The notes below the pieces were generated by a model that saw only the letters and a list, made by a program, of their open reading frames with translations, did not search any database and was not told the origin of the DNA. The position numbers and the translations under genes are program-made. 39,732 nucleotides of DNA from Verrucomicrobiota bacterium (GTDB lineage Bacteria > Verrucomicrobiota > Verrucomicrobiia > Limisphaerales > VHCN01). The stretch spans positions 1-39,732 of the forward strand of contig VHCN01000026.1 in NCBI GenBank assembly GCA_016871675.1. The letters are read 5' to 3'. Positions 1 to 8,646 of the stretch are shown one piece after another (positions within the stretch are counted from its first letter, which is position 1; every line of letters starts with the position of its first letter).

Positions 1-323
1 ATGCGGAGGGTGTTGTTGGCAAAACTGGTCGCGAGGTCGTCGAAGGTAATCCACTGCGCCGGGGTCATCACGCCGCCGGGGATGCGCCCGCGCACCATCA
101 TGATGAACTTCTTGCCGGCCTTGCGGGCGTCGCGGTCGTCCTGCTGGTAAATGCCGTGGAACTTGATGAACTGCTGGTCGTCCGCGGAAAACCGGTCGGT
201 GCCCGAAGCCATCGTGGCTGTGATGTTGCCGGCCAGCGTCGGGATGGCTGCCTTGATGACCTCGTTGTGGGTCGGTTTGGCTTCAGGCGGCGCGGACGGC
301 GCCGGTCTTGGAGTTCCAATCAT
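1..323 (-). CDS. cysI: Assimilatory sulfite reductase hemoprotein subunit, N-terminal part (truncated by window edge)
   Basis: Reading the minus strand from the ATG at 323 gives an open frame to base 1 with no stop, about 107 residues. Seen: a Pro/Ala-rich N-terminus, then FSADDQQFIKFHGIYQQDDR (around residues 51-70) and a KKFIMMVRGRIPGGVMTPAQW segment. These match the nitrite/sulfite reductase ferredoxin-like half-domain of the CysI/Sir family. Family role: siroheme and [4Fe-4S]-dependent six-electron reduction of sulfite to sulfide in the cytoplasm for cysteine synthesis. The siroheme/cluster cysteines lie beyond the window, so they cannot be checked, nor can the NADPH-CysI versus ferredoxin-Sir type. 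No Shine-Dalgarno is visible before the ATG; a weak promoter-like element lies upstream. Confidence 0.88.
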   Translation of the reverse strand, partial: MIGTPRPAPSAPPEAKPTHNEVIKAAIPTLAGNITATMASGTDRFSADDQQFIKFHGIYQQDDRDARKAGKKFIMMVRGRIPGGVMTPAQWITFDDLATSFANNTLR

Positions 324-345
324 AAGTGAACCGCAAAAGGCCGTG

Positions 346-375
346 TAGATTCGGCCTTCGAGAATCGCGAGTCAA
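346..375 (-). promoter_or_regulatory. Possible promoter of the sulfite reductase gene
   Basis: On the minus strand, TTGACT (375-370) is followed after 18 bases by AATCTA (351-346), about 22 bases before the ATG at 323. The -35 is good and the -10 is weak. This is only a candidate. Confidence 0.3.
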
Positions 376-495
376 TAGACGGTTTCGTGATGTCGGCTTC
401 CCATCGACGGGCACGCGGCGGTCGGACTCCAAGCTTGCCATCGAGACGCCCGGGCGATAGGAATCCCAATCATCCGCAAAGCCTTCGCGATCCTC

Positions 496-1746
496 TTGCT
501 GGCTGCGGGTGTGTGCGGGGCCGTCATTTTCCACTCGAACGCGCGGCTTGGACGCACACGGGCAGACGTGTCGCGCCAGCAGGCCGAGTGGGCTGCCGAG
601 AAGTTGAAGCTTGAGGAAGCGCTCAAGAAGGCGAAGGCGCGCGCCGCCGTGATCGAAACGCCTGCTGCAGCGCCTGAAGCCCCGGTGCCAGCCCTGGTGG
701 TGAAGCCGGCGGGGCCAGACCCGCGCGCGATTCTCGACCGCTTGCAGACCTTCAAGTTTGCGCCTGCGCCGGGTGATGGCCAATCCGCCGCGCGCGTCCG
801 GCAGTCGCGGCGGCTGATGCACGAGTTCGAGAGCCTCATTGACGCGGGGGCCGCCGCGCTGCCCGTCATCCGCGAGTTTCTCGCGCGCAATCTTGATCTC
901 GACTATCAAGCCGGCGGGCTCAAGGGGCCCCGCGACGGGAGTGTGCAGACGGAATTCCTAGTGCCGCCGTCGCTGCGGCTCGGGTTATTCGACGCCCTGC
1001 GGCAAATGGGCGGCGCTCAAGCCGAGGGTTTGCTCGTGGAAGTCTTGAGGTCCACTGCGCGTGGCGTCGAGGTGGCTTATCTCTCCCGCGTGCTGCAGGA
1101 GATGGCGCCGAACAAGCATCGCGACATCGCGGTGGCCGCGGCGAAGGAGTTGCTGGCCAACCCCGTGGCCGAAGCGGCGGCGCTCGACAAGAACGACCGC
1201 AGTTATCTTTACGGCGTGCTTCATTTTTTCAACGACGCCTCGTATGCCGGCATCGCCCAGGGGCAGTTGCTCGCCGCGGATGGCAAGGTGGACCGCGCCG
1301 CGCTCGGGTATTTGCACATGGCGCTCGGCGAGCAGTCGGTGCCCATCGTGGCCAACGCCTACCAGGATCCGCGGCTGACGGATGCCGCCAGCAAGGAGCC
1401 GCTCGCCCGCGTTGCGCTCGCATTCGTCGGCACCAACCCGCAGGCGGAGCAGATGTTCGGCAAGGCCGTGCGCGACCCGGCGCTCGCGGGCGAGCCGGTC
1501 CGAAACCTCGTCGAGGATTTGAACCAGAACGGCTTTGCAAACCGGCGCGTCCTGACGCCCGAGGATGTGCGGCTCGCGACGTTCCGGCTCGCGTTGACGG
1601 AGCAATATCTTCAGCAGCCGTTCGTGCAATCGGACAAGACGCTTTCGCGCGCGTTCGCCGAGGCGAACAAGGACCTGACCGGGATGTTGCAACGCGCGTC
1701 CGGCGCGGCGCCGCCGTTGAAGGTCAAAGTGCCGGCGAATCCGTAG
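496..1746 (+). CDS. Conserved-looking hypothetical protein with N-terminal membrane anchor
   Basis: Function not recognised. From the TTG at 496 it is 416 residues. The N-terminus is hydrophobic (LAAGVCGAVIFH), followed by an Ala/Lys/Glu-rich probable coiled coil (about residues 25-50), a Pro/Ala linker (55-75) and a helical, charged domain to the end. This suggests a membrane-anchored protein with a large soluble part. The start is uncertain. The frame is open back to 391 and the bases before TTG encode a plausible signal-anchor start (IIRKAFAILLLAAG), but no ATG or GTG occurs there; only ATA/ATC codons are available. Either TTG 496 is used with a shortened anchor, or a rare start is used. 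The 3' end overlaps the convergent cyclase gene by 23 bases. GC-rich codon use is like the neighbours. Confidence 0.75.
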   Translation: MLAAGVCGAVIFHSNARLGRTRADVSRQQAEWAAEKLKLEEALKKAKARAAVIETPAAAPEAPVPALVVKPAGPDPRAILDRLQTFKFAPAPGDGQSAARVRQSRRLMHEFESLIDAGAAALPVIREFLARNLDLDYQAGGLKGPRDGSVQTEFLVPPSLRLGLFDALRQMGGAQAEGLLVEVLRSTARGVEVAYLSRVLQEMAPNKHRDIAVAAAKELLANPVAEAAALDKNDRSYLYGVLHFFNDASYAGIAQGQLLAADGKVDRAALGYLHMALGEQSVPIVANAYQDPRLTDAASKEPLARVALAFVGTNPQAEQMFGKAVRDPALAGEPVRNLVEDLNQNGFANRRVLTPEDVRLATFRLALTEQYLQQPFVQSDKTLSRAFAEANKDLTGMLQRASGAAPPLKVKVPANP

Positions 1747-4141
1747 CACGCGGTTCAGCCGGCGCGGAAGCGATCATTGCTTCGGCGCGGCGGGGTTCGG
1801 CAGGGGCGGATTGCGCCGCCTTCTCAGCGGCTTTCTCGGCAGCCTCCTCCGCCTCGATGGCGAGCATCTCAGGTGTCTTCCACGGGACTTCGTAGATCGG
1901 CACTTCCTTCTCGATGCCTTTCACGTGCACCGGATCGAGCGCCACGCAGGTCTTCGCGAGTTCCGTGTCCGAGCGCTGGATGTCCGCGAGCGTGGTCTCG
2001 CCGATGATGATGCGGCCGCGGCCGGAGACGCCCTCGAGCCGGCTGGCGAGGTTCACTTCGCGGCCGAAGACGGTGTAGCTGAAGATGTGCTTCACGGAGC
2101 CCATGAGGCCGACGATGCAGACGCCGCTGTTGATGCCGGTGCCGAGCGCGAGGCGGTCGAGCAACGGCCTGGGCGGCTGGCCCGCCGCGGTGCGCTGCAG
2201 GTTCTCGGCCTTGCGCAGCTTGTTCTCCTGCCGGCGTTGCTCGTTGAGCCCCCACATGGCGCGCTGCGCGGCGACGGCGCAGCGCACGCAGGCGACCGCG
2301 TGGCGTTCGGTGGCGACGGGCGCGCCCCAAAACGCCATCACGCAGTCGCCGATGTATTTGTCGAGCGTGCCATCGTGCTCCTTGATGCGGTCGGCGATGG
2401 TGGCGAGATAAATGTTCACGGTCTCGAGCGTCTCGCGGGCGACTTCGTCGAAGTAAGCCTCGGCGGCGGCGCCCGACAGGTTGTGCTCCTTCACGTAAGC
2501 GTCGGCGTTGGCCTGGTTCTTGTCCGTGAGCGTGGTGAATCCGCGCACGTCGGCGAAGAGCACGGTGATGTTGCGCCGCGCGCCGCCGAGGTTGAGCGTC
2601 TCGGTGCTGAGCAGTTCGTTCACGACGTTGGGCGAGACGAGCTTGGAGAACACGCCGCGGATGCGGCGCTTTTCCTTCTGCTCGAAGATGACCTGATACG
2701 AGACGAGCACGGCGTGGTTGAGCAACGAGCCCGCGACCGGCAGGACGATGGGCATCCAGTATCGGTGCCGCACGTAAGCCACCAGCGCGACGAGGATGAA
2801 CCCGCCCGCGAGCGCGAGTATCCCCGCCGTGCCCCACGGCGCGCGCGCCCTCAGCGTGAGCAGCGTGGTGACGACGCCGATGGCGGCAAGGAGCAGGAGT
2901 TCCTCGGCGTGGCTCATGCGACGAATGAACCGGTCCGTGAGGAACATATTGGCGACGTTCCAGTGCTTGCTGACCAGTTCAGTCTCCTTGGCGAACGGCG
3001 TTGCGCCGCGGTCGGTCAGGTCGTTGCCCGTCGCCGTCGAGCCGATGAACACCAGCTTGTTGCGCCAGATTTCGTGGACGCGAACGTCGGGCGACTCGCG
3101 CCGCGTCGAGTCGTTTTCGAGCATGCTGTGAAAGGTCTCCTTGGTCAGGCGGCGGCTCTGGATCGGAAGCGCCCAGTCGATGGGGAAACAGCCGTCCTTG
3201 TCGAGCTGGACTTCGCGGACCACGTTGGGGCCGCGCAGGATCATCACGTTGCGGGCCCGGTCGAACTCGGGCTTGGAGAGGTCGAGTTGCAACTGGCGCG
3301 CCGCGGCGACGATTCCCAGGTTCCAGATCCGGCGATCCTCGGCAGCAGTCCTCAACACGGGCGGCTTGCCGGGCGGCCGTCTTGCGCCGACGAGGTCGTA
3401 TCGATCATACCGGCCTTGCGGGTCCAGTCGGAGGATGAACACTTGCCCGTTGGACAGCGGGAGCTTGACGCGCCGAGGTTCCACGACCGCGTTGGTCAGC
3501 TTCACGCCGTTGATTCTCGCGAAGTCTCGGATGTCCTCGTTCCAATCGCGGAAGTCCACGTAGGGCTTGGCGCGGCGCAGCACGCCGTCCTTGTCCTTGA
3601 CCGCCTCGATGTGACCGAGGCGCCACGCGTTCGTGCGGAAGATCGCGGGGGGGACGATGCCGTTGGCCGCGGCGATGATGGCCCGCTGGTTCGTGCGGCA
3701 CTGGGCCGCGAAGAACTCGTCTGATTCGACGAACTGGTCCTTCACGACTTCGAAGGGCGCGTGGTCTGGCCTCAACTCGCCAAACAACACGTCGAACGCG
3801 ACGACGCGGGCGCCCTGCGCCGTGAGCTCCCTCAGGATCCTGCCGTAAATGGAGCGCGGCCAATAAAGTCCGAGGGGCGGGCCGTGTGCCCCGCGCGCAA
3901 CCTCGGCGATGGAGTCGTCGCTGATGTCCACATATCCGAGGTTGGGTGCAACCTCGGCTGGGCGGTCGGCTGCGTGGCGGACGCGCCAGTCAAAGGTGAG
4001 CAGTTCGAGTTGCTTGAGACCGCCACCGCCCGGGAGATTCTCCGGTCCCATCGAGTAGAGGCACACCATCAGGGTCACCAGCATCGCGAGCAGGTAAGGC
4101 GTGCGCCTGGTGATGTGGAGCTTGAAGGTCACCGGGCGCAT
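1724..4141 (-). CDS. CHASE2-domain class III adenylate cyclase
   Basis: 805 residues. Layout: N-terminal membrane helix (about 13-31), extracytoplasmic CHASE2 sensor domain (about 40-400), three closely spaced membrane helices (about 413-484), cytoplasmic class III nucleotide cyclase domain (about 523-755), and an Ala/Glu-rich tail. Catalytic residues seen: metal-binding D531 in LFADVRGFT and D599 in LDKYIGD; purine-recognition K595 and T690 (class IIIb Lys/Thr pair, pointing to ATP); transition-state N697 and R701 in VNLASRLEG. All are intact, so activity making cAMP is expected. A roughly 30-residue insertion (541-570) follows the first metal site. The gene follows the FecR gene on the same strand, and CHASE2 cyclases often sit beside FecR-domain proteins. 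Its ATG lies directly after the terminator U-tract and has no Shine-Dalgarno. The ligand sensed is unknown. Confidence 0.93.
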   Translation of the reverse strand: MRPVTFKLHITRRTPYLLAMLVTLMVCLYSMGPENLPGGGGLKQLELLTFDWRVRHAADRPAEVAPNLGYVDISDDSIAEVARGAHGPPLGLYWPRSIYGRILRELTAQGARVVAFDVLFGELRPDHAPFEVVKDQFVESDEFFAAQCRTNQRAIIAAANGIVPPAIFRTNAWRLGHIEAVKDKDGVLRRAKPYVDFRDWNEDIRDFARINGVKLTNAVVEPRRVKLPLSNGQVFILRLDPQGRYDRYDLVGARRPPGKPPVLRTAAEDRRIWNLGIVAAARQLQLDLSKPEFDRARNVMILRGPNVVREVQLDKDGCFPIDWALPIQSRRLTKETFHSMLENDSTRRESPDVRVHEIWRNKLVFIGSTATGNDLTDRGATPFAKETELVSKHWNVANMFLTDRFIRRMSHAEELLLLAAIGVVTTLLTLRARAPWGTAGILALAGGFILVALVAYVRHRYWMPIVLPVAGSLLNHAVLVSYQVIFEQKEKRRIRGVFSKLVSPNVVNELLSTETLNLGGARRNITVLFADVRGFTTLTDKNQANADAYVKEHNLSGAAAEAYFDEVARETLETVNIYLATIADRIKEHDGTLDKYIGDCVMAFWGAPVATERHAVACVRCAVAAQRAMWGLNEQRRQENKLRKAENLQRTAAGQPPRPLLDRLALGTGINSGVCIVGLMGSVKHIFSYTVFGREVNLASRLEGVSGRGRIIIGETTLADIQRSDTELAKTCVALDPVHVKGIEKEVPIYEVPWKTPEMLAIEAEEAAEKAAEKAAQSAPAEPRRAEAMIASAPAEPRATDSPAL

Positions 4142-4143
4142 CT

Positions 4144-4183
4144 AAACAAAAACCCCGGAGCCGCTCAAGCCGCTCCGGGGTTT
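4144..4183 (-). terminator. Strong intrinsic terminator between FecR gene and cyclase gene
   Basis: A perfect 12-bp stem (4150-4161 with 4172-4183, arms AAACCCCGGAGC / GCTCCGGGGTTT) has a 10-base loop. Read on the minus strand it is followed by TTTTTGTTT. It sits 24 bases after the FecR stop codon and ends 2 bases before the cyclase ATG. Confidence 0.9.
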
Positions 4184-4206
4184 CAAAGGTTGCGTGTCTG
4201 GCCGAC

Positions 4207-5385
4207 TCAGTTAATCGGCGAGGACGGATTGCCCGTCAGGTCAGGATTGCTCAAGCCGGGTCGCAGGCTGCCTCCGATTGCCACAGCGTTGCTCCGGAGC
4301 GTGTTGAGCGCATTCTGATTCGTCGCGAGGTTGGGGTTCTGCAGCAGGTTCGTGCGAAGATGAACATTGAGCGAGTTCGCGCCGCTGGCGGCCTGGCCTT
4401 CCGTCTGCCCGTTATTCCGCCCATCGCGGAATGTGCCCAAGACGCCGTTGGAGAGGACGTTCGCGAGATTCGTGCTCAATCCCGCGGTGATGGCATTGGA
4501 GAACGCTTGGGAGGCAAACCGGGTCGCCTGAATCGCGTCGCGCGTTTCCAGGTTTTGGACCCCTGCGTTCTGCGCTCGCTCACGGGCATCGGTGTCGCGA
4601 CGGTCGGCCTCGCGACGATCCTGGTCTTTCTTTCCTTGATCCTCGCTGCGGTCCGGCGCGGGGGGCCGCACGATGGGCGCATCACGGACCACGATGGCCT
4701 GCGTCTGTGTCTCGACAACAATGATCTGACGGGCATCGGTAGTCAGCGGCACCACGCGGGGCGGAGCGGGAGGCGTTCCCGGCGCCGAGGTCGGGGTCGT
4801 GGTCGCCTCGCGTCCACCGGGCACGGTGATGGTGACGGTCCGGCCTGTGGAACCGGGAGGTCTGGTCAAATCCGTCACGCGGATGACGATCGAGCCGTTG
4901 GCGACGCGGAAAATCCCGATGGCGTAGATGTGAAAGCTCGTGCCGCGGATGCCGGCGACGCCGTTCTGCGTCTTCACTTCGTAGCGGGACGCGGCGGAGA
5001 GCTTCTTCACATTGCCGATGATCGAGCCCTTGGTGAGGTCCAATTCCGTCGTCGCCACGGAGTCGACGCCGGTCTTTTGAATCGTGAGCGTGTCGATCTT
5101 GAGCGTGCTGTCGGGCTTCACGCTGAGCGCGTTGCCGTTTTCGCCGAGGTCGAGGATCACCGTCGAACCGGGCCCGGTGCTGATGGTGTCGCCGGCCTTG
5201 AGTTCCAAGCCGGTGCTGGCAGGTCGCGCGGCGCCGCCGATGGTTGCGGTCGCGTTGCCGGTGATGACTCTGACGGTGGCCTTGCCCTGCACTGGGGCGG
5301 GCGCCGCGGCGCCCTGCGCGTTGTGCGTGGCTGCGGCGGCGATGAGTGTCGCCGCGGCGGCGAGCACGAAGGAAAGTCGCTTCAT
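4207..5385 (-). CDS. Exported FecR-domain protein
   Basis: 392 residues from the ATG at 5385. This start was chosen because it has a GGAG 7 bases upstream and gives a classic signal peptide (MKRLSFVLAAAATLIAAAA, cleavage near NAQG-A). An in-frame start 57 bases upstream lacks both. The FecR domain spans about residues 35-165: AGDTISTGPGSTVILDLGEN, SVKPDSTLKID, TKGSIIGNVKKLS, and YEVKTQNGVAGIRGTSF, the family's hallmark end. The rest is Pro/Thr-rich, then a charged, Arg/Asp-rich coiled stretch and an Asn-rich tail, probably disordered. Periplasmic location is expected. The TonB-linked FecR role is not implied, because there is no sigma factor or receptor nearby. It is likely functionally paired with the downstream CHASE2 cyclase. 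Confidence 0.88.
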   Translation of the reverse strand: MKRLSFVLAAAATLIAAAATHNAQGAAAPAPVQGKATVRVITGNATATIGGAARPASTGLELKAGDTISTGPGSTVILDLGENGNALSVKPDSTLKIDTLTIQKTGVDSVATTELDLTKGSIIGNVKKLSAASRYEVKTQNGVAGIRGTSFHIYAIGIFRVANGSIVIRVTDLTRPPGSTGRTVTITVPGGREATTTPTSAPGTPPAPPRVVPLTTDARQIIVVETQTQAIVVRDAPIVRPPAPDRSEDQGKKDQDRREADRRDTDARERAQNAGVQNLETRDAIQATRFASQAFSNAITAGLSTNLANVLSNGVLGTFRDGRNNGQTEGQAASGANSLNVHLRTNLLQNPNLATNQNALNTLRSNAVAIGGSLRPGLSNPDLTGNPSSPIN

Positions 5386-5392
5386 AAGTTGA

Positions 5393-5396
5393 CTCC
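5393..5396 (-). promoter_or_regulatory. Shine-Dalgarno of the FecR gene
   Basis: GGAG on the minus strand, 7 bases before the ATG at 5385. It decides this start over the upstream in-frame one. Such sites are uncommon in this window. Confidence 0.65.
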
Positions 5397-5589
5397 GAGT
5401 AGTGTGAGTATTGACTTGTAAGCTGGCGGGACGGTGGAACAAAGGCTTCGCGATGTCAACGACTTATCGGATCGGGAATTCGCTGTAGCGGACCGACCGT
5501 TCGCGGACGCGGGTGTTTGGGTGCGCAACCGCCACCTTTGCCCTCGAGTGGACGTGTCCTGCCGGGGCGCGCGGATTTCCCAAAAACCG

Positions 5590-5619
5590 TTGACAGTCGC
5601 GAGCGACGACAGCAACAAT
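5590..5619 (+). promoter_or_regulatory. Sigma70-like promoter candidate for the Gfo/Idh/MocA gene
   Basis: A perfect TTGACA (5590-5595), an 18-base spacer, then AACAAT (5614-5619, four of six consensus bases). The predicted start is near 5626, giving a leader of about 65 bases before the ATG at 5692. Confidence 0.45.
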
Positions 5620-5691
5620 TCGCTGCGTTGCCGGCGGTTGAAAACTCCCCGTGGTGGAGTTTCGTCCCATGGAACCGCGGCGCCTGCATCC

Positions 5692-6813
5692 ATGAGTCGC
5701 AAGCTCAACGTCGCCATCGTCGGTCTCGGCTTTGGTGCGGAGTTCATCCCCCTTTGGCAGAAGCACCCGCACGCGGACTGCCACGCCATCTGCCAGCGCA
5801 ACGAGGTCAAGCTCAACGCGGTCGGCGATTACTTCGGCGTCGGGAAGCGCTACACCGACTACAAGGCGCTCCTCAAGGATCCCGCGGTGGACGTCGTCCA
5901 CATCAACTCCCCCATCCCCGACCACGCGTGGATGTCCATCGCCGCGCTCAAGGCCGGCAAGCACGTCGCCTGCACCGTGCCGATGGCCACGAACATCGCC
6001 GACTGCAAGAAGATCGTGGACCTCGCCAAGTCCACCGGCCTCAAATACATGATGATGGAGACCGTCGTCTATGCGCGCGAATACCTCTTCATGAAGTCGC
6101 TGCTCGACGCGGGCAAGCTGGGCAAACTCCAGTTCGTGCAGGCGTCGCACCAGCAGGACATGGACGGCTGGCCCAACTACTGGCCCGGTCTTCCGCCGAT
6201 GTGGTACGCCACGCACTGTGTCGGCCCGGTCGCCGGCCTCGTAGGCAAACCCGCTGAATACGTGAGCTGCTTCGGCTCCGGCACCATTCGCAAGGAACTT
6301 CAGAAATGCTACGGCTCGCCCTTCGCCGTCGAGACCGCCCACATCAAGTTCAAGGGCAGCGACGTTTCCGCCCGCATCATCCGCAGCCTATTCGACACCG
6401 CGCGCCAGTATCGCGAGAGCATTGATGTGTATGGCGACAAGAGGTCCGTGGAGTGGCCGCTCATCGAGCACGAACCGCTGGTGCTGCACACGGCGAAGAA
6501 GCCCGAGCCGAAGATCCCGAGCCACGTGAAGTGCCCCGACTTCGCGAGCCGGCTGCCCAGGAGCATCGCGAAATACACGACTCAGGGCGTCTACGACGCG
6601 AGCAAGAAGACGCACCTGAGCTTCACGCAGGGCAGCGGCCACGGCGGCAGCCACCCGCACCTCGCGCACGAGTTCGCGATGGCGCTGGTCGAAAAACGTG
6701 ATCCGTTTCCGAACGCCGTGCAGTCCGCCAACTGGACCTGCGTGGGACTGTGCTCGCACGAGTCCGCGATGAAAGGCGGCACCATCGTGAAGCTGCCGTC
6801 GTTTACGCTTTAG
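5692..6813 (+). CDS. Gfo/Idh/MocA-family NAD(P)-dependent oxidoreductase
   Basis: 373 residues. The N-terminal Rossmann fold has the dinucleotide motif VAIVGLGFGAEF (residues 8-19), and EHP-type family features follow, including HINSPIPDHAWMSIAALKAGKHV and a C-terminal alpha/beta substrate domain. No signal peptide is seen from ATG 5692, so it is cytoplasmic. Family members oxidise or reduce sugar hydroxyls, inositols and related compounds; the substrate here cannot be told. The ATG at 5692 was chosen because the Rossmann strand begins five residues later. The longer in-frame extension upstream reads as non-coding, low-complexity sequence. The MFS transporter gene follows 51 bases downstream, probably in the same transcript, since there is no terminator between them. 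Confidence 0.92.
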   Translation: MSRKLNVAIVGLGFGAEFIPLWQKHPHADCHAICQRNEVKLNAVGDYFGVGKRYTDYKALLKDPAVDVVHINSPIPDHAWMSIAALKAGKHVACTVPMATNIADCKKIVDLAKSTGLKYMMMETVVYAREYLFMKSLLDAGKLGKLQFVQASHQQDMDGWPNYWPGLPPMWYATHCVGPVAGLVGKPAEYVSCFGSGTIRKELQKCYGSPFAVETAHIKFKGSDVSARIIRSLFDTARQYRESIDVYGDKRSVEWPLIEHEPLVLHTAKKPEPKIPSHVKCPDFASRLPRSIAKYTTQGVYDASKKTHLSFTQGSGHGGSHPHLAHEFAMALVEKRDPFPNAVQSANWTCVGLCSHESAMKGGTIVKLPSFTL

Positions 6814-6833
6814 TTTCCGTCGCATCGCATCGC

Positions 6834-6855
6834 AACCCAACCCAACCCAACCCAA
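6834..6855 (+). repeat. Short tandem repeat (AACCC)x4 before the MFS start codon
   Basis: Four perfect AACCC units (6834-6853) plus AA. They are preceded by two GCATC units (6822-6831). The repeat lies between the Gfo/Idh stop codon and the MFS ATG at 6865, where a ribosome site would be expected and none is seen. Confidence 0.9.
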
Positions 6856-6864
6856 CGACCCACC

Positions 6865-8529
6865 ATGACTGAAGACAAGACCATCTCAAACGCGCCCGCA
6901 GCGGCGAACGCCAACCGCCTCCTCTGGGCCGGCTTCATGGCGATTCTCGCCGCAGGAGTCGGCTTCGCCATCCGCGGCGGCATTTTCGACAACTGGGGCG
7001 CGGAGTTCGGCTTCACGGGCGCGCAACTCGGAGCGATCGGGGGCGCGGGCTTCTCCGGGTTCTGCTTCGGCATCATCATCGGCGGCGTCATCTGCGACCG
7101 CATCGGTTACGGGAAATTGGTCGTCCTCGCGTTTGCCCTGCATGTGCTTTCGGCGGTCGTGACATTCAGCGCCTCCGGCAACGGCGCATACCAGGCGCTC
7201 TACTGGGGCATGTTTATCTTCGCCTTCGCCAACGGCACCTTGGAAGCGGTCGCCAACCCGCTCGTTGCCACGCTCTTCCCCCACAAACGCACACACTATC
7301 TGAACATCCTCCACGCGAGCTGGCCCGCCGGCCTCATCATCGGTGGTGCTCTCGGTTGGTGGCTGGACGACAAGCTGAAATGGGATTGGAAGTGGCAGCT
7401 CGCCCTGTATCTGATCCCTACCATCATTTACGGCGTCATGTTCCTGGGACAGAACTTTCCGAAGTCGGAGGCATCGGAGAAGGGGTTGAGCCTGGGCGAG
7501 ATGTTCAAGGACGTTGGTGTTCTTGGCGGCGCGGTGACGTGCTTCCTGATCACACTGTTTGTCACCAATGCACTTGGCATGGCCAACGCGTCCTACGCCG
7601 TTGGCATCGGTTTGCTCCTCGTGGTCGTGCTTCTGACCCATACCCACGGGAGTCGTGGTGAATCCATCGTGCCGCTTGGTTCGTTCCTGCTGTTTTTCCT
7701 CTTCGTTGCCCACGCGCTGGTCGGCGCGGTCGAACTCGGCACCGACGGCTGGATCCAAAACATCACCGGCAACATCCTCAGTTCTGAACAGGGCAAGATT
7801 CTGTTCGTGTTCACCTCGGCCCTGATGTTTCTGCTGCGGTTCTGCGCGGACTTCATTGAAAAGAAGATGGGGCTTTCGCCCATCGGCATCCTGGTGACAT
7901 GCGCAATTCTCGCGTGCGTCGGGTTGAATCTGGCCAGTAACATCCAGACCTTCGCCGGCGCCTTTCTTGCATTGACGGTTTATGCGGTCGGCAAGACGTT
8001 CTTCTGGCCAACCATGCTTGCGGTCGCGTCTGACCGGTTCCCGCGCACGGGTGCCATCGCCATCTCCATTATGGGCGGCATCGGGATGCTATCCGCCGGC
8101 ATGATCGGTTCGCCCGGCCTTGGATACGCCAAGGATCGGTTTTCCGGCGAAGCTTTGAAAGCCTCCGACCCCAAGCTCTACGACCAATACAAGGCGGAGA
8201 AACCCAGCTCCTTCTTGTTCTTCGCCGATGCCAGTGGGTTCGATGGCAAGAAATTCGGCGAAGTCAGCGGCAAACTCGCCAAGGAACGCGAGACTATCGA
8301 CAAGGCCAAAGGCGATGTCTCCAAGGCGGTCGAGAAGCTCACGCCGGAGGAGCAAAAGGTCCACGCTGCGAGCATCACCGGCGACCGCAAGACACTCGTG
8401 GCCGACTCGGCAATTCCAGCGCTCATGGCGCTCATCTATCTCGGCATCCTCGTTTACTTCAGGTCCATCGGCGGCTACAAGGCCGTGCACCTCGAAGGCA
8501 CCAGCGGCGCGGGCGACAAGAAGTCCTGA
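6865..8529 (+). CDS. MFS transporter with a large soluble insertion before the last helix
   Basis: 554 residues. Membrane helices begin near residue 20 and include [18 protein letters not shown] and a [20 protein letters not shown] segment. The latter carries the MFS loop 2-3 signature (here GxxCDRxGYGK). About twelve helices can be drawn. Between the penultimate and last helices is a roughly 90-residue charged, Lys/Glu-rich segment (about 421-513, including [20 protein letters not shown]) that is not part of the canonical MFS fold. The final helix is [15 protein letters not shown]. Inner-membrane uptake of a sugar or sugar derivative is inferred from the adjacent Gfo/Idh/MocA genes; the sequence alone does not show the substrate. 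It ends before a strong terminator. Confidence 0.88.
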   Translation: MTEDKTISNAPAAANANRLLWAGFMAILAAGVGFAIRGGIFDNWGAEFGFTGAQLGAIGGAGFSGFCFGIIIGGVICDRIGYGKLVVLAFALHVLSAVVTFSASGNGAYQALYWGMFIFAFANGTLEAVANPLVATLFPHKRTHYLNILHASWPAGLIIGGALGWWLDDKLKWDWKWQLALYLIPTIIYGVMFLGQNFPKSEASEKGLSLGEMFKDVGVLGGAVTCFLITLFVTNALGMANASYAVGIGLLLVVVLLTHTHGSRGESIVPLGSFLLFFLFVAHALVGAVELGTDGWIQNITGNILSSEQGKILFVFTSALMFLLRFCADFIEKKMGLSPIGILVTCAILACVGLNLASNIQTFAGAFLALTVYAVGKTFFWPTMLAVASDRFPRTGAIAISIMGGIGMLSAGMIGSPGLGYAKDRFSGEALKASDPKLYDQYKAEKPSSFLFFADASGFDGKKFGEVSGKLAKERETIDKAKGDVSKAVEKLTPEEQKVHAASITGDRKTLVADSAIPALMALIYLGILVYFRSIGGYKAVHLEGTSGAGDKKS

Positions 8530-8551
8530 CGCGCTCCTGCTTTATCATCCA

Positions 8552-8580
8552 GGCGGCCTCGCAAGGGGCCGCCTTTTTTT
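8552..8580 (+). terminator. Intrinsic terminator after the MFS gene
   Basis: A 7-bp GC stem GGCGGCC / GGCCGCC (8552-8558 with 8567-8573), an 8-base loop, then seven T residues (8574-8580). It lies 22 bases after the MFS stop. Confidence 0.92.
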
Positions 8581-8646
8581 GTGCGCCGGACGCGCATTCT
8601 TTCACTTGTCCTATCAACCCGCCCGTGCATCATCCCGCCAACCGCC

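Larger units (their letters stand above)
5386..5691. other. 306-base divergent intergenic region between FecR gene and Gfo/Idh/MocA gene
   Basis: Holds the FecR ribosome site (5393-5396) and a plus-strand promoter candidate (5590-5619). A minus-strand TTGACA (5459-5454) is present, but no acceptable -10 lies 15-19 bases beyond it. No conserved small gene or RNA was recognised here. Confidence 0.5.

Noticed and set aside
1811-3724. A 637-codon plus-strand open frame opposite the CHASE2 cyclase
   Set aside because: Antisense shadow; the cyclase has all catalytic motifs on the minus strand.
5454-5459. TTGACA on the minus strand upstream of the FecR gene as its promoter
   Set aside because: No acceptable -10 sequence at 15-19 bases distance.
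6834-6853. Telomere-like (AACCC)n, considered as a replicon end or eukaryotic contamination
   Set aside because: Only four units, internal, and flanked by clearly bacterial genes.
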